From: Lachnospiraceae bacterium UBA1066
GTDB taxonomy: Bacteria > Bacillota > Clostridia > Lachnospirales > Lachnospiraceae
Direction of reading: 5' to 3'
DNA length: 20,681 bases
Assembly (NCBI GenBank): GCA_002316215.1
Contig: DCDB01000172.1
Coordinates: 1-20,681, forward strand
Position 1 is the stretch's first letter, and every line of letters starts with the position of its first letter. Positions 6,500 through 15,218 of this stretch are shown one piece after another. A model generated the notes under the pieces. That model saw only the letters and a list, made by a program, of their open reading frames with translations. It searched no databases and was not told the DNA's origin. A program made the position numbers and the translations under genes.

Positions 6500-7991
6500 A
6501 AAAAGTACTGCAAAACGGGATACTGTCTGCTGGAAAGACTCTATAACCACCAGGCTGCTTCTGGCTTTCGGCGCGACGGCTTTTATTTTCCTCGTGGTCA
6601 ATATCCTGATGTTTATCCAGATCAATAATACGATCGGCAGAATTGATTCTGTCTATTCAAGCAACGTTTCCCTGAATCAGCTTTCTGCAGCGCTGGGGAA
6701 TGTTCAGGACAATATGCTGAGTTACTTAAATACGCGCGGCTCCGATGCCCTGAATGAATATTACAGAAGCGACCAGGAATATACGGATCTTATTTCCAGG
6801 CTGAACCAGAAAACGACGGACAGTGAGCGGGATCTTTTGGAAGAAAATATCTACAATATGTCGAATACTTATCTTGACCGGACGCGGTCGACCATCCAGG
6901 CAAAACGCGGCCGCCTGATCGAGACCTATAAGATGACCTACGCCGAAACGGCGGAGATGTACGGCTATATCAATACGGATATTACAAAGCTGAATAATCT
7001 TTTGTTTAAGAAAAATGCAGACAGTTATCAGGCGCTGCAGCAGACACTTCGCTATATGGAACTTTTTTCGCTGGGAGTTCTTACGGCTGTCGCGGTTGTG
7101 ATGATGTTCATTTTGATCCTGCTTATCCGCAGCATAACAAGGCCGCTGGCCCACCTTGCAGGTACGGCGAACAAAGTCTCGCGCGGCAATTTCGATGTAA
7201 CGCTTACAGAGCCTGCCGTTCAGGATGAGGTCGGCGTCGTGCAGGGGGCCTTTAACGGGATGGTACGTTCCGTGAACCGCTACATCGATGAGCAGAAAGA
7301 GACGATGGAAGAGAAGCTGCGGATGAATGAACGTGAATTGATGATGGAAGCGCATCTTAAGGATGCACAGCTGAAATATCTGCAGGCCCAGATCAATCCT
7401 CATTTCCTGTTCAATTCTTTGAATGCCGGAGCGCAGCTGGCGCTCATGGAGGATGCGGAAAAGACGAATGTCTTTATGGAAAAAATGGCGGATTTCTTCC
7501 GCTATAATGTCCGCAAGATGTCGGAGGATACGACGCTCGGCGAGGAAATCGAGGCGGTTGACAATTATATTTATATCCTGAATGTGCGGTTTGCCGGTGA
7601 TATCCACTATACGAAAACCATTGAAGACGGCATCAGCGGGTTCGCAACACCGTGCATGGTCCTGCAGCCGGTCGTCGAAAATGCGATTAATCACGGACTG
7701 CGTGATGTCGAAGGAGAATGGAAGATTTCGCTCGGCGCCGGGAAGACCGGTGACGGCATTCTGATTACGGTAAAAGATAACGGCATCGGCATGACAAAAG
7801 AGCAGATCAGGTCCGTGCTGAACGGTGAAAAAGTACCGGATAAGAAAAATCCGAACTCCACGGGCACGGGACTTGACAATGTTATCAAACGACTGGAGCT
7901 GTATTATAATAAGGATAATCTTCTGACAATAAAAAGCGAAGGAAAAGATAAAGGCACTACGGTGGAAATGAATCTGCCGGACCAAAAGTAA
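6489..7991 (+). CDS. LytS/YesM-type sensor histidine kinase
   Basis: The 500-residue protein starts at GTG 6489, with GGAGG at 6476-6480 eight bases upstream; the start lies inside the end of the preceding gene. Layout: TM1 about 23-43, an external helical region about 44-190 (four-helix type, no known ligand domain), TM2 about 191-213 and a HAMP linker. A His-kinase core follows, with 'QINPHFLFNSLN' (phospho-acceptor H305), the N-box 'ENAINHGL' (near 397), the G-box 'GIGM' (near 432) and 'STGTGLDNV'. It should autophosphorylate and pass phosphate to the YesN-like regulator encoded 14 bp downstream. Overlap with the upstream binding-protein gene implies coupled synthesis and a direct binding protein-kinase contact. 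Confidence 0.93.
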   Translation: MYSKKSTAKRDTVCWKDSITTRLLLAFGATAFIFLVVNILMFIQINNTIGRIDSVYSSNVSLNQLSAALGNVQDNMLSYLNTRGSDALNEYYRSDQEYTDLISRLNQKTTDSERDLLEENIYNMSNTYLDRTRSTIQAKRGRLIETYKMTYAETAEMYGYINTDITKLNNLLFKKNADSYQALQQTLRYMELFSLGVLTAVAVVMMFILILLIRSITRPLAHLAGTANKVSRGNFDVTLTEPAVQDEVGVVQGAFNGMVRSVNRYIDEQKETMEEKLRMNERELMMEAHLKDAQLKYLQAQINPHFLFNSLNAGAQLALMEDAEKTNVFMEKMADFFRYNVRKMSEDTTLGEEIEAVDNYIYILNVRFAGDIHYTKTIEDGISGFATPCMVLQPVVENAINHGLRDVEGEWKISLGAGKTGDGILITVKDNGIGMTKEQIRSVLNGEKVPDKKNPNSTGTGLDNVIKRLELYYNKDNLLTIKSEGKDKGTTVEMNLPDQK

Positions 7992-8005
7992 AAAGGAGAT
8001 TTTAA

Positions 8006-9598
8006 ATGTTTCGTATTCTGCTTGCTGATGACGAAGGCATCATGCTGGAGTCGCTTAAGACAATCATTCTTTCAAATTTTGCGGATAAATGTACGGTTGC
8101 GACGGCGAAAACCGGGCGTGCCGTTATAGAACAGGCCGGCGAATTCCGTCCGGACATTGTGTTTATGGATATCCAGATGCCCGGTATCAACGGAATCGAT
8201 GCCATTAAGGAAATCCGTAAATTCAATAATTCTGCTATTTTTATTGTCGTAACGGCATATGATAAATTCGGCTATGCTCAGCAGGCCCTTTCTTTGGGGG
8301 TGCTGGATTATCTGACAAAGCCGGTCAGCAAGAAGACCATTCTCGATGTGCTGATCCGGGCGATGGAAAAGGTGGATGCCGAAAAGAAAAAACGTTCTGA
8401 AGATTTGAAAATCAAGGAAAAGTTTGATACGGTCATCCCGATGGTGGAGTCCGGCCTCGTGAACACGCTTCTTTTTCAGGATGCGGAAGCGGCGTCGGCA
8501 AAGGAATACAAGTCGCTTCTTGAGATCTCCGAGGATAACGGCTATGTCGTCATTGTTCAGTTCGGGGTGCCCGGAAAAAACGGCGAGCTCGAGAATGCAG
8601 TCGGTATGTCCGTAAAAGCCCAGGGCTTTTACACGCGTTTCCGCGAAATCGTTAAAGGCTACTTCGACTGCATTGTCGGCCCGATCATGGGTAATAAGAT
8701 TGTTCTTCTGGTTCCGTGCGCTGAAAAGGGTTTCTCTTATGAGGAGCGCGCACAGACCGTGGAACGCACGCGTAATATGATGCATAAACTGGACGCCGAT
8801 ATAGATGTGCAGTTCCGCGCCGGCATCGGGGACATCAAACCGTTCCTTGAATTGCGCAATTCTTATGAGGAAGCGCTGCAGTCACTGACAGGCAACCTGC
8901 GTGTCGCCCAGTTCCGGGACGTTCCCAACAAGCCCTTTTATGAGGAGAATTATCCGGACGAAACAGAAAGGGAAATTTTCCACTGCCTTGAGAAGGCGGA
9001 TATGGAAGGCATGAAAAATGCCGCCAATTCTTTTTTCGACTGGATGGTCACAAACTACAGGGATCATTTTGAAGATGTCCGGCTGAAATGCCTGGAATTC
9101 GTTCTTTATGCGGAACGCATCATGTTTACGACCGGGGTAAAGCAGTATTCGTTTCTGTACCGCAGCCAGTACAGAAAGGAGATTGATGAAGCGAAGGATT
9201 ATGATACGCTGCACGGCTGGTTTATCCGGAAACTTGAACAGTGCTGTACAAATATTGCGGCAAAGCCTAAGGCGATGACGGATTCCGCAGTCATGAAGGC
9301 AAAGACTTATATCGACGGAAATTACGGAAGAGATCTGTCGCTTGATGAGGTATCCAAAGCGGTTGACATAAGCCCGTATTATTTCAGCAAGCTTTTTAAG
9401 GAGGAAACCGGAGAGAACTTTATTGAATACCTGACGAAGGTCCGCATATCGCGGGCAAAAGAGCTTCTTACCGATCCGAACGTCAGCATCAAGGAGGTGT
9501 GCGCTTCGAGCGGGTACTCTGATCCGAATTATTTTTCAAGGATTTTCAAGAAGTATGAAGGCGTCACGCCTTCCGAATACAGGGAGAAAATATCATGA
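8006..9598 (+). CDS. yesN: YesN-type response regulator with AraC DNA-binding domain
   Basis: The 530-residue protein starts with a receiver domain (about 1-120): acidic pair D8-D9, phospho-acceptor D55 in 'DIVFMDIQMPG', and Lys in 'LTKPVSK'. A middle region (about 130-425) typical of long YesN proteins follows. An AraC/XylS double helix-turn-helix occupies about 430-530 ('DLSLDEVSKAVDISPYYFSKLFKEE' in two parts; 'SIKEVCASSGYSDPNYFSRIFKK' in two parts). AAAGGAG precedes the ATG. It is the probable output of the adjacent kinase, and the sugar transporter genes downstream are the obvious targets. Its stop overlaps the next start (ATGA, 9595-9598). The symbol denotes the family, not a proven orthologue. 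Confidence 0.93.
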   Translation: MFRILLADDEGIMLESLKTIILSNFADKCTVATAKTGRAVIEQAGEFRPDIVFMDIQMPGINGIDAIKEIRKFNNSAIFIVVTAYDKFGYAQQALSLGVLDYLTKPVSKKTILDVLIRAMEKVDAEKKKRSEDLKIKEKFDTVIPMVESGLVNTLLFQDAEAASAKEYKSLLEISEDNGYVVIVQFGVPGKNGELENAVGMSVKAQGFYTRFREIVKGYFDCIVGPIMGNKIVLLVPCAEKGFSYEERAQTVERTRNMMHKLDADIDVQFRAGIGDIKPFLELRNSYEEALQSLTGNLRVAQFRDVPNKPFYEENYPDETEREIFHCLEKADMEGMKNAANSFFDWMVTNYRDHFEDVRLKCLEFVLYAERIMFTTGVKQYSFLYRSQYRKEIDEAKDYDTLHGWFIRKLEQCCTNIAAKPKAMTDSAVMKAKTYIDGNYGRDLSLDEVSKAVDISPYYFSKLFKEETGENFIEYLTKVRISRAKELLTDPNVSIKEVCASSGYSDPNYFSRIFKKYEGVTPSEYREKIS

Positions 9599-10668
9599 AA
9601 AGGTTTAGTGCGCTGCTGCTGGCATTCATTATATGCCTCGGTATGCTTGCAGGCTGCGGACAGCAGGCTGTAAATGACAGTACAGATACGGCATCGGCTC
9701 CGAAGAAGAATCTCCAGATCGGCTTTACCTTTGACACCTTTGTCATTGAGCGGTGGCTGCGCGACCGGGACGTATTTGTGGCAACGGCCGCCAGGCTGGG
9801 AGCAGATGTTAACGTACAGACGGCAAATGGGGATGCCCAGGAGCAGATCAACCAGATTGAGTATTTTATTAAGAAGAAAGTCGATGTCATCGTCATTATC
9901 GCGACCGAAGGAGACAAGCTGAAAGATGTCGTAAAAAAGGCGAAGGATGCGGGAATCAAGGTCATAGCTTACGACCGCCTGATTTTAAACTGCAACGTCG
10001 ATTTTTATATTTCCTTCGACAACGAAAAGGTGGGAGCCCTGATGGCAGATGCCCTGAAAAGTGCTATGCCGGACGGAGGCAATATCCTGGAGATCGATGG
10101 GCCGACGACGGATAACAACGTTACGCTGGTCGACAAGGGCTTTCTGCGTGAGCTAAAAGGCACAGACATTAATATTGTGAAGAAGTATAACTGCGACGCC
10201 TGGCTTGCAGAGCACGCATTTACCTATGCAACCGAAGGACTGAAAGCATATCCGGATATCAAAGGCATTATGTGCGGAAATGACGATCTTGCAGGACAGG
10301 TGTTTTCTGTCCTGTCGGAAAACCGCCGGGCCGGGGACGTGACCCTGGTCGGGCAGGATGCGGATCTTGCCGCGTGCCAGAGAATCGTTGAGGGAACACA
10401 GCTTATGACAGTTTATAAGCCTGTTGACAGCCTCGCGTCAAAAGCAGCCGAAGCTGCCGTTGCCCTGTGCAAAGACAGCAGCGATTCGGAAAATTCAATT
10501 CTTAAAGAGGCCTCCACCATCAATGACGGAACCTATGATGTTCCGTATATCGGTCTTGACCCGATCGCTGTAACCAAAGAGAATATGGATGCTACCATTA
10601 TCGCAGACAATTTCCATACAAGAGATGAAGTGTATCTCAATACTAAAAAAATGACTTCATCCGATTGA
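9595..10668 (+). CDS. XylF-like sugar-binding lipoprotein in the sensing operon
   Basis: The 357-residue protein has a lipoprotein signal with LAGC (Cys21). Its type-I binding fold strongly resembles the D-xylose-binding protein XylF: 'VQTANGDAQEQINQIEYF', 'VIAYDRLI', 'DFYISFDNEKVGALMA', 'GQDADLAACQRI', 'MTVYKP' and a 'DVPYIGLDPIAV' closing segment. It is translationally coupled to the regulator (ATGA overlap) and followed by a terminator, so it is produced with the kinase and regulator rather than with the transporter. It could be a second sensing partner of the kinase or a spare binding protein for the downstream transporter. A xylose-like pentose is the best ligand guess, by resemblance only. 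Confidence 0.88.
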   Translation: MKRFSALLLAFIICLGMLAGCGQQAVNDSTDTASAPKKNLQIGFTFDTFVIERWLRDRDVFVATAARLGADVNVQTANGDAQEQINQIEYFIKKKVDVIVIIATEGDKLKDVVKKAKDAGIKVIAYDRLILNCNVDFYISFDNEKVGALMADALKSAMPDGGNILEIDGPTTDNNVTLVDKGFLRELKGTDINIVKKYNCDAWLAEHAFTYATEGLKAYPDIKGIMCGNDDLAGQVFSVLSENRRAGDVTLVGQDADLAACQRIVEGTQLMTVYKPVDSLASKAAEAAVALCKDSSDSENSILKEASTINDGTYDVPYIGLDPIAVTKENMDATIIADNFHTRDEVYLNTKKMTSSD

Positions 10669-10697
10669 CATAAAATTCAATAGCAAATTTTTGCGAA

Positions 10698-10732
10698 CAA
10701 AAATATCCTGCTTCCGGCAGGATATTTTTTTG
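10698..10732 (+). terminator. Intrinsic terminator ending the sensing operon
   Basis: A 9-bp perfect stem, ATATCCTGC (10703-10711)/GCAGGATAT (10717-10725), with loop TTCCG, extended by flanking A/T pairs and followed by a T-run (10725-10731). Confidence 0.88.
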
Positions 10733-10739
10733 CTTTTCA

Positions 10740-10830
10740 AAAAAATGAAGAAAGTCGCAAATCATTCCAGCAGATGATGTGGTAGAGTGTTAGAGTAATA
10801 AAAATACATCTTCAATATTTCAGGAGGATA
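10740..10830 (+). promoter_or_regulatory. Promoter region and ribosome site of the sugar transporter operon
   Basis: The region lies between the sensing-operon terminator and chvE. It has two TAGAGT boxes (10783-10788, 10791-10796) as possible -10 elements but no good -35, which would fit activation by the AraC-type regulator. A short inverted repeat ATCAT (10761-10765)/ATGAT (10774-10778) lies just upstream. AGGAGG (10822-10827) is a strong ribosome site. No clear catabolite-repression operator was found. Confidence 0.4.
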
Positions 10831-10833
10831 AAA

Positions 10834-12006
10834 ATGAAAAAGAAAGTTTTAGGTTTTGTGCTTTCAGCAGCAATGATCGGTGCAATGCTTACGGGCTGCG
10901 GCGGAGCGTCAACGTCTTCCACAGCAACGTCAACGGCTACCACATCCAAGGCAGCTTCCACGGCTACGACTTCTGCAGCTTCCACGGCTACAGCATCTAA
11001 ATCGGCTTCTGCATCCGGCAAGACCGTCGGTGTTGCAATGCCGACAAAGGATCTGCAGAGATGGAATCAGGATGGCACGAATATGAAAGCAGAGCTTGAG
11101 GCTGCAGGCTATACGGTTGATCTTCAGTATGCTTCGAACGATATCAATCAGCAGGTTTCCCAGATTGAAAACATGGTTTCCGAACCGGTTGACTGCCTCG
11201 TTGTAGCTTCTATCGACGGTTCTTCACTTTCCACACCGCTTTCTGATGCAAAGGCAAAGGGAATCCCGATTATCGCTTATGACCGTCTGCTTACAGATAC
11301 CGACGCTGTTGACTATTATGCAACCTTCGATAACGAAGAAGTCGGCCGTATCCAGGGCAAATACATTGTCGATCAGCTGAAACTCGCTGATGCAAAAGCA
11401 GGAACGACCTACAATATCGAGCTCTTCACAGGCGACCCGGGCGACAACAACGCTCAGCTGTTCTGGAAGGGTGCTATCACAGATACACTTCAGCAGTACA
11501 TTGACAGCGGCGTTCTGGTTGTTAAATCCGGCCAGAAAGATTTCGCTTCCTGCGCTACAGCAGAATGGAAGACGGAGACGGCTCAGGCCCGTATGGATGA
11601 CCTGATCTCCTCCTATTATGCAGACGGAACAAAGATTGATGCTGTTATGTGCTCCAATGACTCCACAGCACTCGGCGTCGAGAACTCACTTGCCCAGAAC
11701 TACAATGGCGGAAATCAGCCGATCATCACAGGCCAGGATTGCGATAAGCCGAACGTCAAGAACATGATCGCCGGAAAACAGTCGATGTCCGTTTTCAAAG
11801 ATACCCGTGAACTTGCAAAAGAGACAGTTAAGATGGTTGGCCAGATTCTTTCAGGCTCAACAGTTGACACGACAGAAGGCGGCGCTTACAACAATGGCAA
11901 GATCGATGTCCCGACGTACCTTTGCACTCCGGTATTCGCAGACGCAAGCAACTACAAGCAGCTGCTGATCGACTCCGGTTATTATACGGAAGCTGATCTT
12001 GCATAA
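10834..12006 (+). CDS. chvE: ChvE-family multiple-monosaccharide-binding lipoprotein
   Basis: The 390-residue protein has a lipoprotein signal with LTGC (Cys22), a long Ser/Thr/Ala linker (about 25-62) and then a ChvE-type binding domain. Close matches to Agrobacterium ChvE by eye include 'VGVAMPTKDLQRWNQDG', 'LQYASNDINQQVSQIENMV', 'IIAYDRLL', 'YYATFDNEEVG', 'NIELFTGDPGDNNAQLF', 'QARMDDLISSYY' and 'VFKDTRELAKETVKMV'. ChvE-type proteins bind aldoses such as glucose, galactose, arabinose and xylose and feed the GguAB importer, whose genes follow here. Codon use looks biased toward a narrower set than in the sensing genes, consistent with high expression. The exact sugar cannot be read from sequence. 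Confidence 0.93.
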   Translation: MKKKVLGFVLSAAMIGAMLTGCGGASTSSTATSTATTSKAASTATTSAASTATASKSASASGKTVGVAMPTKDLQRWNQDGTNMKAELEAAGYTVDLQYASNDINQQVSQIENMVSEPVDCLVVASIDGSSLSTPLSDAKAKGIPIIAYDRLLTDTDAVDYYATFDNEEVGRIQGKYIVDQLKLADAKAGTTYNIELFTGDPGDNNAQLFWKGAITDTLQQYIDSGVLVVKSGQKDFASCATAEWKTETAQARMDDLISSYYADGTKIDAVMCSNDSTALGVENSLAQNYNGGNQPIITGQDCDKPNVKNMIAGKQSMSVFKDTRELAKETVKMVGQILSGSTVDTTEGGAYNNGKIDVPTYLCTPVFADASNYKQLLIDSGYYTEADLA

Positions 12007-12139
12007 ATAGTTTTTAGAAATCCGGAAACTGCAAAACTGGGTTATCCAAAACCGGAAGGTTATCCCGGGCAGGAATGCCTTTTCAGAAAATCCGCAGAAT
12101 TCCGGACAAAGGAATCAGGTTTATAACCAAATGAAAAAT

Positions 12140-12171
12140 CCGGCAGGCGGGCGCTTGAGTCCGCCTGTCGG
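12140..12171 (+). other. Strong intercistronic hairpin after chvE
   Basis: An 11-bp G+C-rich stem (12140-12150 with 12161-12171, one G-T pair) and a 10-nt loop. It is followed by TATGAAAAG rather than a T-run, so it is not a typical terminator. It separates the binding-protein message from the ATPase gene and probably stabilises or attenuates. The preceding 130 bp contain degenerate repeats such as GGTTATCC at 12040-12047 and 12058-12065. Confidence 0.65.
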
Positions 12172-12211
12172 TATGAAAAGTCTTATCTTCTTAAGAGAGG
12201 AGGGAATGCAG

Positions 12212-13762
12212 TTGGCAAAGATTCTTCTGGAAATGAAAAATATCACAAAGACATTCCCCGGCGTCAAGGCTCTTGATAATGTCAACCTTAAGGTGGAAGA
12301 GGGCGAAATCCATGCTCTCGTCGGCGAGAACGGAGCCGGAAAATCCACACTGATGAACGTCCTGTCCGGGATTTATCCGTACGGGAGCTATACCGGAGAC
12401 ATCATCTATGACGGCGAGGTCTGCAAATTCAACAAGATTAAAGACAGCGAGTCCAAGGGCATTGTTATCATCCATCAGGAGCTGGCCCTTGTTCCGTACA
12501 TGACAATCGCTGAAAACATGTATCTGGGAAATGAGCGCGGAAAGAACATAAAGATTGACTGGACAGAAACTTTCGGTGAGTCGGATAAATATCTGCGCCA
12601 GGTCGGCCTTTCGGAATCGTCCCATACATTAATTAAGGATATCGGCGTCGGCAAGCAGCAGCTGGTCGAAATAGCCAAGGCTCTTGCAAAGAACGCGAAG
12701 CTTCTTATACTCGATGAGCCCACTTCTTCACTGAATGAAAATGAATCCAAGGCTCTGCTGGATCTGCTGCTCGGATTCAAAAAGCAGGGAATGACCTCGA
12801 TTATCATTTCACATAAATTAAACGAAATCGCCTATGTTGCAGATCGTATCACGGTTATCCGTGACGGTTCCACCATTGAAACGCTGGATAAGAAAAAGGA
12901 TGACTGCTCCGAAGATCACATCATACAGGGCATGGTCGGCCGTGAGCTCACAGATCGTTTCCCGAAACGTGAGCCGCATATCGGTGATATCATGATGGAA
13001 GTAAAGAACTGGACGGTTTATCATCCGGTTTACAGCGGCCGCAAGGTTGACGACAACGTCAACATCAACGTCCGCAAAGGAGAAATCGTCGGTATTGCAG
13101 GTCTTCAGGGCGCAGGACGCACCGAGCTTGCCATGAGCATTTTCGGGAAATCCTACGGTACCAACATCAGCGGCGACCTTATGATCAACGGTAAGAAGGT
13201 TGAGCTTAAAAACATCAAGGATGCCATTTCACACAAGGTTGCTTATGTCACAGAGGACCGCAAGGGCAACGGGCTTATTCTGTCCAACCCGATCACGATC
13301 AATACGACGCTTGCAAATCTCGGTGCCATCAGTACAAAGAAGCTGGGCGTCATCGATTTCGATAAGGAATATGCCGTATCTGTCGACTACAAGAACAAGC
13401 TGAAGACAAAATGCCCGACCGTCATGCAGAATGTCGGAAACCTTTCCGGCGGCAACATGCAGAAGGTGCTTCTTGCAAAATGGATGTTTGCGGAACCGGA
13501 CATCATGATTCTTGACGAGCCGACAAGAGGTATCGATGTCGGAGCGAAATACGAAATTTACTGCATCATGAATAATCTGGTGGCAGAAGGCAAATCGGTT
13601 ATCATGATTTCATCCGAACTTCCTGAACTCCTGGGCATGTCCGACAGGATTTATGTCATGAATGAAGGAAAAATCGTCGGTGAAGTTTCACGTGCAGAAG
13701 CGACGCAGGAACTGATTATGTCCTATATACTGAAATCTTCGAAAAAGAAGATTGAAGCCTGA
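12212..13762 (+). CDS. mmsA: Multiple-monosaccharide ABC transporter ATP-binding protein (MmsA/GguA)
   Basis: The 516-residue protein has two fused ABC ATPase domains, as in carbohydrate importers. Domain 1 has Walker A (GENGAGKST, 38-46), a modified signature 'GVGKQQLVEIAKAL' and Walker B 'LLILDEPTSSLNE'. Domain 2 has a degenerate Walker A ('GLQGAGRTEL', no Lys), 'LSGGNMQKVLLAKW' and 'MILDEPTRGIDVG'. Such asymmetry is normal for RbsA/MglA/GguA proteins. 'HPVYSGRKVDDNVNINVRKGEIVGIAGL' (in parts) resembles GguA. TTG 12212 is preferred over ATG 12206 because AGGAGG (12198-12203) is eight bases from the TTG but only two from the ATG; upstream in-frame ATGs would read through the hairpin. It drives sugar import with MmsB and ChvE. 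Confidence 0.93.
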   Translation: MAKILLEMKNITKTFPGVKALDNVNLKVEEGEIHALVGENGAGKSTLMNVLSGIYPYGSYTGDIIYDGEVCKFNKIKDSESKGIVIIHQELALVPYMTIAENMYLGNERGKNIKIDWTETFGESDKYLRQVGLSESSHTLIKDIGVGKQQLVEIAKALAKNAKLLILDEPTSSLNENESKALLDLLLGFKKQGMTSIIISHKLNEIAYVADRITVIRDGSTIETLDKKKDDCSEDHIIQGMVGRELTDRFPKREPHIGDIMMEVKNWTVYHPVYSGRKVDDNVNINVRKGEIVGIAGLQGAGRTELAMSIFGKSYGTNISGDLMINGKKVELKNIKDAISHKVAYVTEDRKGNGLILSNPITINTTLANLGAISTKKLGVIDFDKEYAVSVDYKNKLKTKCPTVMQNVGNLSGGNMQKVLLAKWMFAEPDIMILDEPTRGIDVGAKYEIYCIMNNLVAEGKSVIMISSELPELLGMSDRIYVMNEGKIVGEVSRAEATQELIMSYILKSSKKKIEA

Positions 13763-13782
13763 CGGAGGAGGGAATATTAAAG

Positions 13783-14949
13783 ATGGAAAAATCAACATTT
13801 GATTTACGTGCATTTATACAGAAATACACAATGATCATTGCTTTGGTCGTTGTTGTTGTTTTCTTCAGTATTATTACGGGCGGAAAACTGATCCTGCCGC
13901 AGAACATTTCCAACCTGATTGCGCAGAACGCTTACGTGTTCGTCCTTGCAGTCGGCATGCTGCTGGCCATCCTGACCGGCGGTAACATCGATCTGAGTGT
14001 CGGCTCCGTCGTCTGCTTCGTCGGCGCTATCGGCGGCAAAATGATGTCGGAACAGAAACTTCCGGTCATCGTTGCAATTATCGCAATGCTGATCATCGGC
14101 ACGGCTGTCGGTGCATGGCAGGCTTTCTGGATTGCCTATATCCACATTCCGCCTTTCATTACCACGCTTGCCGGCATGCTGATGTTCCGCGGACTTTCCA
14201 ACATCGTCCTGAACGGCCTTACGATTTCCCCGATGCCGGACAGCTATCTGGCACTGTTCAACAGCTTCATTCCGGATCCGTTCGGAGTTAAAGGCTTTAA
14301 TATCATGTGCATGATCATAGCGACGATCGCGATTGTCATTTATGTCGCTCTCTGGTTCAAGGGACGCATGGAAAAGATCAAGAAGGGCTATGAAGTCCCG
14401 AAGATGAGCAGCGATCTTACAAAGGTCATCCTTATCTGCGCACTGATCCTGGCCATCATGATTCAGCTCGCAAGATATAAAGGCATTCCGTCTTATCTTA
14501 TCTGGGTTCTGGTCTGCGTCCTTGTTTACGGCTACATCACAGCGAATACGACGACCGGCCGTTATTTCTACGCCGTCGGCGGCAACCAGAAGGCTGCACA
14601 GCTTTCCGGTATCGATACCAAGAAGGTTTTCTTCCTTGCCTATACGAACCTGGGCTTCCTGTCCGCAGTTGCGGCTATGATCACTATCGCGCGTCTGAAT
14701 TCGGCTAACCCGACAGCCGGTGACGGTTACGAAATGGATGCTATCGGTTCCTGCTTCATCGGCGGTGCTTCCGCATACGGCGGCACAGGTACTGTAAGCG
14801 GTGTCGTCATTGGTGCTACGCTCATGGGCGTTATCAACATGGGCATGAACATTGCAGGCGTCGATGCCAACTGGCAGAAGGTTGTCAAAGGTGCCGTTCT
14901 TCTTGCGGCTGTTATCTTCGACGTCGTATCCAAGAGGAAATCCTCATAA
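13783..14949 (+). CDS. mmsB: Multiple-monosaccharide ABC transporter permease (MmsB/GguB)
   Basis: The 388-residue BPD_transp_2-family permease has about nine or ten hydrophobic segments. Family landmarks are 'AVGMLLAILTGGNIDLSVGS', 'IPPFITTLAGMLMFRGLSN', 'GRYFYAVGGNQKAAQLSGID' and 'GSCFIGGASAYGGTGTVSG'. It is longer than RbsC-type permeases because of a charged cytoplasmic insert ('KGRMEKIKKGYEVPKMSSD'), a feature of the GguB branch. AGGAGG lies about ten bases before the ATG, and the gap to mmsA is 20 bp, so both form one transcript, which ends at the hairpin 15004-15057. It probably works as a homodimer with the MmsA ATPase. Confidence 0.93.
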   Translation: MEKSTFDLRAFIQKYTMIIALVVVVVFFSIITGGKLILPQNISNLIAQNAYVFVLAVGMLLAILTGGNIDLSVGSVVCFVGAIGGKMMSEQKLPVIVAIIAMLIIGTAVGAWQAFWIAYIHIPPFITTLAGMLMFRGLSNIVLNGLTISPMPDSYLALFNSFIPDPFGVKGFNIMCMIIATIAIVIYVALWFKGRMEKIKKGYEVPKMSSDLTKVILICALILAIMIQLARYKGIPSYLIWVLVCVLVYGYITANTTTGRYFYAVGGNQKAAQLSGIDTKKVFFLAYTNLGFLSAVAAMITIARLNSANPTAGDGYEMDAIGSCFIGGASAYGGTGTVSGVVIGATLMGVINMGMNIAGVDANWQKVVKGAVLLAAVIFDVVSKRKSS

Positions 14950-15003
14950 AAAGGACTTCTTCGCGAGTCAAACAGACAGTACGAGAAGAATAGATATCAC
15001 AAG

Positions 15004-15057
15004 AAAAGAGGCTGACGCTTTGGAGAAATATCTTTCCGAAGCGACAGCCTCTTTTTG
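15004..15057 (+). terminator. Intrinsic terminator of the sugar transporter operon
   Basis: A 13-bp stem with one mismatch (15008-15020 with 15039-15051), an 18-nt loop, five T's after it (15052-15056) and an A-run before it. Confidence 0.85.
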
Positions 15058-15139
15058 CGACGAATATTTTGTAGACCGGAAGCGCAGGGAGCCGGGATTA
15101 CGTGCTGTTTCAAAAGAAATTCCGTGCAGCATCTTTTTA

Positions 15140-15168
15140 TGTTCAAATATACAGTTTGGGGATATAAT
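15140..15168 (+). promoter_or_regulatory. Putative promoter of the MurD-like gene
   Basis: A perfect TATAAT (15163-15168) lies 17 nt after a weak TGTTCA (15140-15145). It falls between the upstream terminator and the ATG at 15219; AAAGGAG (15205-15211) is the ribosome site. Confidence 0.45.
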
Positions 15169-15218
15169 AATTACGGATTACAGAATATAGTATGGCACCT
15201 GGCTAAAGGAGCGTATCG

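Noticed and set aside
6726..7985. A 419-codon open frame on the minus strand
   Set aside because: It is antisense to the histidine kinase, whose conserved motifs prove the plus-strand frame; composition is shadow-like.
10740..10830. Catabolite-control (cre) operator before chvE
   Set aside because: No sequence close to the TGWAANCGNTNWCA consensus was found.
12131..12211. Longer start for the MmsA ATPase at 12131
   Set aside because: It would translate a strong hairpin and lacks a ribosome site; TTG 12212 fits AGGAGG spacing and the family N-terminus.
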